NCBI GenBank assembly: GCA_051305935.1
Contig: JBPPMG010000256.1
Location: 1 to 29,451, forward strand
Source: JACPDH01 sp051305935
GTDB lineage: Bacteria; Acidobacteriota; Thermoanaerobaculia; Gp7-AA8
Reading direction: 5' to 3'
DNA length: 29,451 bases
The position numbers and the translations under genes were made by a program. The notes under the pieces are model-generated. The model made no database searches, was not told where the DNA came from, and saw nothing but the letters and a program-made list of their open reading frames with translations. Positions 14,614-21,364 of the stretch are shown piece by piece (position 1 is the stretch's first letter; each line of letters opens with the position of its first letter).

Positions 14614-14790
14614 GCGAAAGGCGAAAAGCAGGCACGATGCCATGTGGAATAGCGAAAGCGAAGCTTTCGCTATTCCTGGTCGAAGCGAAGCTTCGGCATC
14701 GTCCACGCACCGTGGCCCGAAGCTGCGCTTCGGGCGCGAAAGCTTCGCTTTCGCACTCCACATCAGTCCACTGCCTGCCTCTCGCCTACT
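14611..14790. repeat. Intergenic hairpin-array element with heptad arms, copy 3
   Basis: Arms: TAGGCGAAAGGCGAAAAGCA (14611-14630) and the inverse CTGCCTGCCTCTCGCCTAC (14771-14789). Hairpins: 14646-14676 (perfect 14-bp stem, GAA loop), 14681-14695 (CGAAGC-GAA-GCTTCG), 14715-14735 (9-bp stem, TGC loop) and 14736-14754 (GCGAAAGC-TTC-GCTTTCGC). The outer limits are ATGTGGA and TCCACAT. It fills the convergent gap between hemY and mgtE, and both genes' TAG stops lie inside the arms. Confidence 0.9.
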
Positions 14791-16021
14791 TCGGTATCAG
14801 TAGCGTCGCCAGCGACAGGAAGATACCCATGCTCGCAACGTCGGTGGCAGTCGTCAGGAAGATGCTGGATGCGGTCGCCGGGTCGGCGCCGAGTTTGCGC
14901 AGCGTGAGCGGAATCATCGCGCCGGAGAGGCCGCTGATGACGCAACTGCAAATCATCGCGAAAAAGACGATCGCGCCGAGGGTCAACGCGTTCGGGTTCC
15001 CCTGCGCGCGAGCGACGAAGAACATCGCGACGCCGGCGCTCACGCCCACGAGAGCCCCGTTGAGAAGACCGAGGAACGATTCCTTCATCACGAGCGCGCG
15101 CTCGCGACCCGCGCGAAGCTCCCCGAGGGTCATGCCGCGGAGAGCGACGGCGAGCGCCTGGCAGCCAGTGTTGCCCGACTGTCCAGCGAGCACCGGCAGG
15201 AAGACGGCCAGGATCACGATCCGGTCGATCGTGTCCTGAAAGAACCCGACCACCGCCGCGGCGATGAACGCCGTCAGGAGATTCAACTGCAGCCAGGGAT
15301 GCCGGAACTTCAGGCTGCGCGCCCACGGCGTAGTGAGACGCTCCTCCTTGTCGACGCCGACCATCTCGCCTGCCTGCGCGCTGATCTCGTACGCCTGCTC
15401 CTCGAACATCGTCTGCCCGCGGACCTGTCCGATGAGCTTCCCGGTCTCGTCGCAGATGGGATAGACCGGGTAGTGACGGTTGAGCACGCGCTTCATCGCT
15501 TCCATCAGCCCGGTCTCGGGCGTCAGAAAGAACGGATTTCGAAGCATCACGTTCTCGAGCAGCTCGTCGTTAGGCGCGAGCAGCAGGTCGCGCATCGTGA
15601 CGACGCCCACGAGCTTCCCTTGCGCGTCGACGACGAAGCAGTATGTGACGAAAACCTTCTTGACGAGCTCGCGGACGCGCTCGGTCGCCTCGCTGATCGA
15701 CTGCATGCGCGTGAAGACGGCCACGGGTGGCTCCATCAGGCGGCCGATCGTGTCCTCCGGATACGTGAGGTTGCGCTCCCACTGCTCCCCTGCCGCCTCG
15801 GCGTTTTCGATCACCTCGTCGCGCTGCTTCTCGGAGAGGTGCTCGAGCACGTCCTGAACGAACGAAGGGTTGATCCGCCGCAGCGTCTCGGACACGACAT
15901 CCACGGGTATGTCGCGCAGAAGCTCCGCGGCTTCGCGCGGGCCGGAGGTCACGACCTGCGCCGCGAGCGCGTCGATATCCTCGGCTCCTGCCGGGCCTTT
16001 CCCGTCCTCCTGGTTCTCCAT
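14786..16021 (-). CDS. mgtE: MgtE-family magnesium transporter
   Basis: A 411-residue inner-membrane magnesium channel/transporter. A short acidic helical N-domain (about 95 residues, against about 130 in well-known MgtE) precedes two CBS domains (roughly 95-215: VVTMRDLLLAP, then YPVYPICDETGKLIGQV). A five-helix membrane part follows, with LPVLAGQSGNTGCQALAVAL and FLTTATDVASMG, the latter carrying the conserved pore Asp. ATG at 16019-16021 was chosen because GAGG sits 8 bp upstream; a GTG nine bases earlier is the alternative. No M-box riboswitch was recognised upstream. The TAG stop lies in the adjacent repeat arm. It is divergent from the oxidase operon. Confidence 0.93.
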   Translation of the reverse strand: MENQEDGKGPAGAEDIDALAAQVVTSGPREAAELLRDIPVDVVSETLRRINPSFVQDVLEHLSEKQRDEVIENAEAAGEQWERNLTYPEDTIGRLMEPPVAVFTRMQSISEATERVRELVKKVFVTYCFVVDAQGKLVGVVTMRDLLLAPNDELLENVMLRNPFFLTPETGLMEAMKRVLNRHYPVYPICDETGKLIGQVRGQTMFEEQAYEISAQAGEMVGVDKEERLTTPWARSLKFRHPWLQLNLLTAFIAAAVVGFFQDTIDRIVILAVFLPVLAGQSGNTGCQALAVALRGMTLGELRAGRERALVMKESFLGLLNGALVGVSAGVAMFFVARAQGNPNALTLGAIVFFAMICSCVISGLSGAMIPLTLRKLGADPATASSIFLTTATDVASMGIFLSLATLLIPK

Positions 16022-16129
16022 CGGGTTCACCTCGCGTCGATCGATGTGACGAGTGTAGGGGAAACCCCCGTGGGCGCGAAGCTACAAGATGGTACAGAGC
16101 GGGGAGGCGCCGGGGCCGGGGCGCGCGCG

Positions 16130-16135
16130 TATGAT
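16130..16135 (+). promoter_or_regulatory. Possible -10 box for the oxidase operon
   Basis: TATGAT stands out in very GC-rich sequence 105 bp upstream of the first oxidase gene. No convincing -35 box is seen at 16-18 bp. The call rests on one hexamer. Confidence 0.25.
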
Positions 16136-16239
16136 ATCGGGCGTATCCACCAAATCGATCCCCCGGGCTCAACTCGGATCCCGGCACTGAGCATGTCGCG
16201 CGACGGCCCTGGGCCATCCCGCGGAAGGAGAACGGCGCC

Positions 16240-16395
16240 ATGAACGAGGACAGCGAAGAGAAACCTGCAGTCGACGAGATCGGGCACCCGAAGGGGACGC
16301 TCGCGATCGTCGCGGTCTACGGCCTCTTGTTCGTGGTCGGCTGGATCGCGCTCTTCTTCTTTTACTTCATGCCTCGCGGCGCGCCGCAGCCCTGA
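16240..16395 (+). CDS. cbaD: ba3-type cytochrome c oxidase subunit IIa (small)
   Basis: A 51-residue protein: a charged N-terminus (MNEDSEEKPAVDEIGHPKG) and then one membrane helix (TLAIVAVYGLLFVVGWIALF) ending in FFYFMPRGAPQP. The HPKGTL start, single helix and PRG end match subunit IIa of ba3-type oxidases, which supplies the missing first helix of subunit II. AAGGAG stands 11 bp before ATG. The gene order IIa-II-I is the classic ba3 order. It is small and easily missed by gene callers. Confidence 0.82.
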   Translation: MNEDSEEKPAVDEIGHPKGTLAIVAVYGLLFVVGWIALFFFYFMPRGAPQP

Positions 16396-16439
16396 CCCGA
16401 ACCATCCTTCCGCCAGCGAATTCACGAGGAGCAATCGAG

Positions 16440-16907
16440 ATGAAAGTGCACGTCTACGAACGAGCATGGCTCTGGGCAGCCGCGGTGATGATCTTCGGCT
16501 TCCTTGGCGCCGTCGTCTTCTCCGCCGTCACCCACGCCGTCCATCCGCCGAGCCACATGGAGACGGTCGATCCGGAGAAGGTCTGGAGCCATCCCGACTT
16601 CTCGAACCCGCGTGTCGACACGCGCGAGGACGGCTCGGCGCTCGTCGTCGGCATCTCGCACATGTTCGCGTTCCAGCCCGACCCGATCGTCGTCAAGGCC
16701 GGCAAGCCGGTGACCTTTCGCCTAACGAGCCCGGACGTGATCCACGGCTTCCAGATCGTCGGCACGAACGTCAACGCGATGATCATCCCCGGCTACGTCA
16801 CGCAACAGACCGTGACGTTCGCGAAGAAGGGCGAATACCTCGTCGTCTGCAACGAGTACTGCGGCCTCGCGCATCACCTGATGCAGGCTCGCGTGATCGT
16901 GGAGTGA
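16440..16907 (+). CDS. cbaB: ba3-type cytochrome c oxidase subunit II (CuA)
   Basis: A 155-residue protein with one N-terminal membrane helix (AWLWAAAVMIFGFLGAVVF) and a periplasmic cupredoxin domain. All CuA ligands are visible: His102 (IHGF), Cys137, Glu139 backbone position, Cys141, His145 and Met148 in CNEYCGLAHHLM. It takes electrons from cytochrome c and passes them to subunit I. The short length fits the ba3 (type B) class rather than aa3. GAGGAG precedes ATG 16440. Its TGA lies 5 bp before the subunit I start. Confidence 0.94.
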   Translation: MKVHVYERAWLWAAAVMIFGFLGAVVFSAVTHAVHPPSHMETVDPEKVWSHPDFSNPRVDTREDGSALVVGISHMFAFQPDPIVVKAGKPVTFRLTSPDVIHGFQIVGTNVNAMIIPGYVTQQTVTFAKKGEYLVVCNEYCGLAHHLMQARVIVE

Positions 16908-16912
16908 CCGTA

Positions 16913-18526
16913 ATGAAGAACGCGAGCCAGCTCGAGATCAACCACTTCGCGGTCGCCATCGCCGCCTTCGCCGTCGCCTCGGTCATGGCCGTCTTCCAGG
17001 CGCTCTCGCGCGCCGACGTGAACCTGCCGATGCGCAGCGAGAACCTCTACTACATGTCGGTCACGGCGCACGGCGTGCTCATGGCGCTCGTCTTCACGAC
17101 CTTCTTCATCATGGGGCTCGGCTACTGCTTCGCCCGCGCCACGATCGGCCTCCGGTGGGAGGGCCTGGCGTCAGCCTCGTACTGGGTCGCGCTCTTCGGC
17201 ACGATCATGACGACGCTGTCGATCCTCTCCGGCAAGAGCACCGTGCTCTACACTTTTTATCCGCCCCTGCAGGCGCACTGGACGTTCTACGTCGGCGCCA
17301 CACTACTCGTGGTCGGCTCGTGGGGCTTCTGCGCCGTGATGATCCGCTCGTACCTCGTCTGGCGCCGCGAGCACCGCGCCGAGCCGGTGCCGCTGCCGGT
17401 CCACGGCATGCTCGCGACCGTCGCGATCTGGATCCTCGCGACCTCAGGGCTCGCCGTCGAGGTCGTCGGCATGCTCGTCCCCTGGTCGCTCGGCCTCGTC
17501 GAAAGGGTCGACCCCGTGATCGCACGGACCTGGTTCTGGTGGTTCGGCCACCCGCTCACCTACTTCTGGCTCGTCCCCGCGTACGTCGTCTGGTACACGG
17601 TGCTGCCGAAGTACGTCGGCGGGAAGCTATTCAGCGACAAGCTCACGCGCATGGTCTTCGTGATGTTCATCCTCTTCTCGACGCCGGTCGGCTTCCATCA
17701 CCAGTTTTCCGACCCGGGAATCAGCTCGTCCTGGAAGATGCTCCACACGCTGACGACCTACGCGATCCTCTTCCCCAGTTTCGTCACCGCGTTCACGGTG
17801 ACGGCGTCGCTCGAAGTCGCCGGGAGGATGAAGGGAAAGAGGGGGCTCTTCGACTGGATTGGAGTCCTGCCGTGGCGCGATCCGCTCTTCTCGTCGGTCG
17901 CGCTCGCGATGCTGACCTTCGCGATCGGCGGCTTCGGCGGCGCGATCAACGCCGCCTACGCGATGAACACGATGGTCCACAACACCGCGTGGATCCAGGG
18001 TCACTTCCATCTCACAGTCGGCACCGCCGTGGCGCTCACGTTCATGGGAGTGACCTACTGGCTGCTGCCGCGCGTACTCGGACGCGAGCTGCGTTACGCG
18101 CCGCTCGCGAGGATGCAGCCGTACCTCTGGTTCTTCGGGATGATGCTCTTCTCCATCCCGAGCCACATCGTCGGGCTGATGGGAATGCCGAGGCGCATCT
18201 ACACCGCGCAGTTGTTCGGGAGCGAAGTCGCGAGGAGTTGGAAACCGTTCTCGGATGCGTCGGCGATCGGAGGCGTGATCCTGTTCGTCAGCGCGTTCCT
18301 CTACGTCGTCGTCGTCATCGGAACCGCGCTGTGGGGGCGAAGGACGAACGAGCACAAGGTGGAGTTCTCGGAGCCTCTCGAGGGGGCGCCGGAGTACGGG
18401 CTATGGGACCGGTTCGCCGTGTGGGCAACGCTCGCCGTCGTGCTGATCGTCGTCGCCTACGCCGTGCCGATCTCGCACCTCTACATGATGGAGCGCTTCC
18501 CGTCGCTGCCGTACAAGCCGTTTTGA
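16913..18526 (+). CDS. cbaA: ba3-type cytochrome c oxidase subunit I
   Basis: A 537-residue multi-helix haem-copper oxidase core that reduces oxygen to water and pumps protons. Low-spin haem ligands are His53 (TAHGVLMAL) and His366. CuB ligands His213, His262 and His263 (GHPLTYFW, GFHHQF) are present, with Tyr217 placed for the His-Tyr crosslink. The high-spin haem ligand is His364 (QGHFHLTVG). The HPLTYFWLVPAYVVWY wording is of the type B (ba3) family. The ATG at 16913 has GGAG 8 bp upstream, overlapping the end of subunit II; an upstream-extended frame overlaps that gene and is rejected. The TGA is followed directly by heptad repeats. Confidence 0.95.
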   Translation: MKNASQLEINHFAVAIAAFAVASVMAVFQALSRADVNLPMRSENLYYMSVTAHGVLMALVFTTFFIMGLGYCFARATIGLRWEGLASASYWVALFGTIMTTLSILSGKSTVLYTFYPPLQAHWTFYVGATLLVVGSWGFCAVMIRSYLVWRREHRAEPVPLPVHGMLATVAIWILATSGLAVEVVGMLVPWSLGLVERVDPVIARTWFWWFGHPLTYFWLVPAYVVWYTVLPKYVGGKLFSDKLTRMVFVMFILFSTPVGFHHQFSDPGISSSWKMLHTLTTYAILFPSFVTAFTVTASLEVAGRMKGKRGLFDWIGVLPWRDPLFSSVALAMLTFAIGGFGGAINAAYAMNTMVHNTAWIQGHFHLTVGTAVALTFMGVTYWLLPRVLGRELRYAPLARMQPYLWFFGMMLFSIPSHIVGLMGMPRRIYTAQLFGSEVARSWKPFSDASAIGGVILFVSAFLYVVVVIGTALWGRRTNEHKVEFSEPLEGAPEYGLWDRFAVWATLAVVLIVVAYAVPISHLYMMERFPSLPYKPF

Positions 18527-18640
18527 GGCAGGCGATGGGCGATGGGCGAAAGGCGATAGGCAATAGCAGACAAAGAGGCGGTGGCGTCGGGGTTACTCTC
18601 GCCTCTCGCCTGTCGCCTGTCGCCTTATTGCCTACTGCTC
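18527..18640. repeat. Heptad inverted-arm element between convergent genes
   Basis: The left arm has GGCGATG, GGCGATG, GGCGAAA, GGCGATA, GGCAATA (18531-18565). The right arm has TCGCCTC, TCGCCTG, TCGCCTG, TCGCCTT, ATTGCCT (18599-18633). Both arms share the rare variant GGCAATA/ATTGCC at the same place in the series. It starts at the subunit I stop codon and overlaps the stop of the DHOD-like gene. There is no hairpin-array core here, only a GC-rich spacer. It probably works as a bidirectional terminator or a cruciform. Confidence 0.85.
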
Positions 18641-19588
18641 GCGCTGCCAGTTCTGCAGCATGCGCATGTAGTCGAGGCGGCTGTGGCCATGGTTCCCGTC
18701 GGGGGTGAGAATGCTGAGCACGGCGCGGAGTTGCTCGACGCTCTCGTAGCCGTGGCCGTCCATCCAGTCCTCGAAGTCGCCGCGCAGCGTGCGCATGTAG
18801 GCGGAACCGTTCTCGTAGAGGGCGCTCACGACCTGTACGGCCGAGGCGCCGCACATGACTGCCTTCACGGCGTCGACCGCGTCGTGCACGCCGCCACTCA
18901 CCGCGATCCGGGCGTGCCTCAGTTGCGCGGAGAGGATCGCCGTCCAGCGCAGCCGCAGCTGCAGCTCGTCGCTCGTCGAAAGCTTCAGGCAGGAGAGAAC
19001 ACGCCGGTTCTCGACGTCGACGTCGGGCTCGAAGAAGCGATTGAACAGGACGACGCCGTCGGCGCCCGCCTGCTCGAGCTGGCGCGCGAACCAGGGAAGT
19101 GACGAGTAGTAGGGCAGCAGCTTCACGGCGATCGGGATGCGAACCACGCCGCGCACTTCCCGCACGATCTCGGCTGCCATCTTCTCGACGTGCTCTGACG
19201 AGTAGCGCTCGTCGGTCGCGACTTCATAGATGTTCAGCTCGATCGCGTCGGCGCCTACTTCCTGCATCGCGGCCGCCCAGGCGATCCATCCGCCGAGCGT
19301 CGAACCGTTGAGCGACGCGATCACCGGGATGTCGAGCGCTTCCTTGAGGCGGCGCAGATTCTCGAGATGAATTTCGGGAAGGGAGCCGACGACCACGTCG
19401 CTGTCGGCGTCACCGGCACGCTCGCCCTCGCCTCGGATCTGCTCTTCGAACAGGCTTCGCAGAACGATTGCGGCGGCGCCGGCGTCTTCGAGCCTCCGCG
19501 CGCCGTCGAACGTGTCGGCGAGCGGGCTCGACCCGACGATGAACGGATGCGGCAGCTTCAGCCCGAGATAGGTCGTGCTCAGATCCAT
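18632..19588 (-). CDS. Dihydroorotate dehydrogenase-like flavoprotein
   Basis: A 318-residue FMN-binding beta/alpha barrel. The start MDLSTTYLGLKLPHPFIVGS, the ELNIYEVAT strand, the AVKLLPYYSSL block and the phosphate-binding end ISG-like VSGGVHDAVDAVKAVMCGA with VQVVSALYENG all fit the DHOD-like family. It is not a typical PyrD: the usual catalytic-loop signature is absent, and no pyrimidine gene is near. I infer an oxidoreductase of unknown substrate. No good ribosome site is seen. The last residues (REQ) and TAG lie in the repeat arm. Confidence 0.82.
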   Translation of the reverse strand: MDLSTTYLGLKLPHPFIVGSSPLADTFDGARRLEDAGAAAIVLRSLFEEQIRGEGERAGDADSDVVVGSLPEIHLENLRRLKEALDIPVIASLNGSTLGGWIAWAAAMQEVGADAIELNIYEVATDERYSSEHVEKMAAEIVREVRGVVRIPIAVKLLPYYSSLPWFARQLEQAGADGVVLFNRFFEPDVDVENRRVLSCLKLSTSDELQLRLRWTAILSAQLRHARIAVSGGVHDAVDAVKAVMCGASAVQVVSALYENGSAYMRTLRGDFEDWMDGHGYESVEQLRAVLSILTPDGNHGHSRLDYMRMLQNWQREQ

Positions 19589-19689
19589 CGTGTCGGCGGT
19601 CCGGGTACGAAAATAGGGCTGCCGGCGCGGGCGCCGATGTGTCGCACGTCACGCGCAGGAGTAGCCTTCGAGCGGAGTGCGGCCCAGCT

Positions 19690-20454
19690 CTACCAGCCGA
19701 GCCGCTCGATGTAATACGGGAGCATCTTCCTCCACCAGGGCCAGTCGTGGTTGACGTCGCTTCCCCAAAGGTCGAGGTTGTTCGCGATTCCCTTGTTGTT
19801 GAGCATCTCCGAGAAGCGAATCGACTCGCCCGGCGCCTCGTAGGCGCCCTGCCCGGTCACCAGGTTGATCGAGCAGTGGTTGCGGAGCAGGTCGAGGTAA
19901 TAGCCTTCGAGGTTCGGCACGTACGACATCGGGTTGTTGAAGTAGGTGTTGTCGTCACCGTAGCCGTGGAAGTAATCGGGCCCCAGATCGTAGAAGCCGC
20001 TCATGCCGATGAGGACGTCGAACATGTCGGGGCGCCGGAAGATCGTGTTCGCGGCGTGGAAACAGCCGAAGCTCGCGCCGGTCACCCCGATGCGTGCGTG
20101 CGGGTTGCCGACCACGTGCCGCATGTAGGGGACGAGCTCTTCCTCGATGTAACGCTGATAGAGAGCCTGCCTGCGTCCCTTCTCCTGGACCGAGATGTGC
20201 TTGTTCATCCAGGCGTGCTTGTTGATGCTCTCGATCGAGAAGACGCGCAGGCGGCCCGCCATGATGAGCGGCTCGACCGACTTGATCAGGAAGAAGCGCT
20301 CGTTCTCGAGAAAATCGGCGGCTGCCGTGGGGAACACGAGGAGGGGGCGGCCCGCGTGGCCGTAGGTGACAACCGGCATGTCGAGGCCGAGGTTCGGGCT
20401 GTACCAGCCCTCGATCTTCTTGTACATGTGGGGGTCGATGTACTGAAACGCCAT
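19690..20454 (-). CDS. Putative esterase (alpha/beta hydrolase, COG4947-like)
   Basis: A 254-residue cytoplasmic alpha/beta hydrolase without signal peptide. The nucleophile elbow GVTGASFG places Ser128; GRPLLVFPTAAADF forms the beta-strand/oxyanion region; a C-terminal His in DVNHDWPWW completes the likely triad. The overall pattern (NKHAWMNKH, GMSGFYDLGPDYFHGYGDD) resembles the esterase family COG4947. The ATG at 20452-20454 has AAGGAG upstream and opens the conserved part; a longer frame upstream is not supported. It is divergent from msrB. The DHOD-like gene follows after 101 bp, perhaps cotranscribed. Confidence 0.85.
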   Translation of the reverse strand: MAFQYIDPHMYKKIEGWYSPNLGLDMPVVTYGHAGRPLLVFPTAAADFLENERFFLIKSVEPLIMAGRLRVFSIESINKHAWMNKHISVQEKGRRQALYQRYIEEELVPYMRHVVGNPHARIGVTGASFGCFHAANTIFRRPDMFDVLIGMSGFYDLGPDYFHGYGDDNTYFNNPMSYVPNLEGYYLDLLRNHCSINLVTGQGAYEAPGESIRFSEMLNNKGIANNLDLWGSDVNHDWPWWRKMLPYYIERLGW

Positions 20455-20585
20455 TGAAAAACTCCTTCCTCGTCGCTTGAGTGGGGTCTTCATATCACTC
20501 GGATGGCTCGCTTTGGAAGGGCGCCGCGCCGCGGCCTTGAAATCGAACCGCGCCCCTCTTCGTTCCTCCACCAGAGGAGAAGCCA

Positions 20586-21104
20586 ATGAAACGAGCACTC
20601 TTGCTGGTCGCTGCAGTTCTCGTCACCCTCGTCGGGGCGCAGTACCTGACCAAGACGAGCTCCGTGCGCGCCGCGACGCCGGTCAAAGGAGACCCGAAGA
20701 TGAAATGGAATGGCGAAAAGGTCGTGAAGAGCGACGACGAGTGGAAGAAGCAGCTCACACCCGAGCAGTACAAGGTCTGCCGCAAGGCGGGCACCGAGCG
20801 CGCCTTCACCGGCGAAGACTGGGACAACCACGCAAAAGGCACCTACTACTGTGCCGCCTGCGGGCTTCCGCTCTTCAGCTCCGAGACGAAGTTCGACTCC
20901 GGCACCGGCTGGCCGAGCTTCTGGGCGCCGATCCACGCCGAGAACGTCACGGATCGCGAGGACAACAGTCTCTGGTCTCGCCGCACCGAGAACGTCTGCA
21001 GCCGCTGCGACTCGCACCTCGGTCACGTCTTTCCCGACGGCCCGAAGCCGACGGGTCTGCGCTACTGCATGAACTCGGCCGCGCTGAGATTCGAGAAGGA
21101 GTAG
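20586..21104 (+). CDS. msrB: Secreted peptide-methionine (R)-S-oxide reductase
   Basis: A 172-residue enzyme that reduces the R form of methionine sulfoxide in proteins. A signal-anchor-like N-terminus (KRALLLVAAVLVTLVGA) suggests the periplasm. The MsrB fold shows TGWPSFW, the zinc cysteines Cys89, Cys92, Cys138 and Cys141, GHVFPDGP, and catalytic Cys161 in RYCMNSAALRF. Cys65 (YKVCRKAGTERAF) could be the resolving cysteine. GAGGAG stands before ATG. A periplasmic role in repairing oxidised envelope proteins is inferred; no electron donor is nearby. Confidence 0.95.
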   Translation: MKRALLLVAAVLVTLVGAQYLTKTSSVRAATPVKGDPKMKWNGEKVVKSDDEWKKQLTPEQYKVCRKAGTERAFTGEDWDNHAKGTYYCAACGLPLFSSETKFDSGTGWPSFWAPIHAENVTDREDNSLWSRRTENVCSRCDSHLGHVFPDGPKPTGLRYCMNSAALRFEKE

Positions 21105-21116
21105 AGGCAGGTCAAC

Positions 21117-21308
21117 GTGGAGTGCGAAAGCGAAGCTTTCGCGGCGGCGCGAAGCGCCTCATCGGGCACGCGATGCGCAGCTACGAGCGACGCGAGATGC
21201 GACTGTGCCTGCCCCAGCCCCTTCGACATTCACTCGTCCCCGGCCGGGCGGGAAGTAGTCCGAGGCGGCGCCTTGCGCCGCCGCGAAAGCTTCGCTTTCG
21301 CACTCCAC
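21117..21308. repeat. MITE-like element with perfect 34-bp terminal inverted repeats (hairpin-array family, copy 4)
   Basis: Bases 21117-21150 are the exact reverse complement of 21275-21308. Each terminus starts GTGGAGTGCG and contains the hairpin GCGAAAGC-GAA-GCTTTCGC or its inverse. The interior (21151-21274) is unique here and not coding. No target duplication is evident at the ends. A short TCGCCT-type array (21341-21358) follows toward the DUF2891 stop codon. It fills the convergent msrB/DUF2891 gap. Confidence 0.92.
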
Positions 21309-21364
21309 TCGAGGCTGCTCCCGCGCCTTGACCCGTTTCACCTCTCGCCTTTCGTCTCTCCGTT

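Noticed and set aside
16022..16239. Magnesium (M-box) riboswitch upstream of mgtE
   Set aside because: No M-box pattern seen in the GC-rich leader. A TACACT at 16052-16057 on the minus strand has no usable -35 partner.
17155..18708. 517-codon plus-strand frame overlapping oxidase subunit I
   Set aside because: Out-of-frame shadow rich in Arg; subunit I has all its metal ligands in the other frame.
20455..20598. Longer esterase start at 20598
   Set aside because: The extension overlaps the msrB start and is basic, low-complexity sequence; ATG 20454 has AAGGAG and opens the conserved part.
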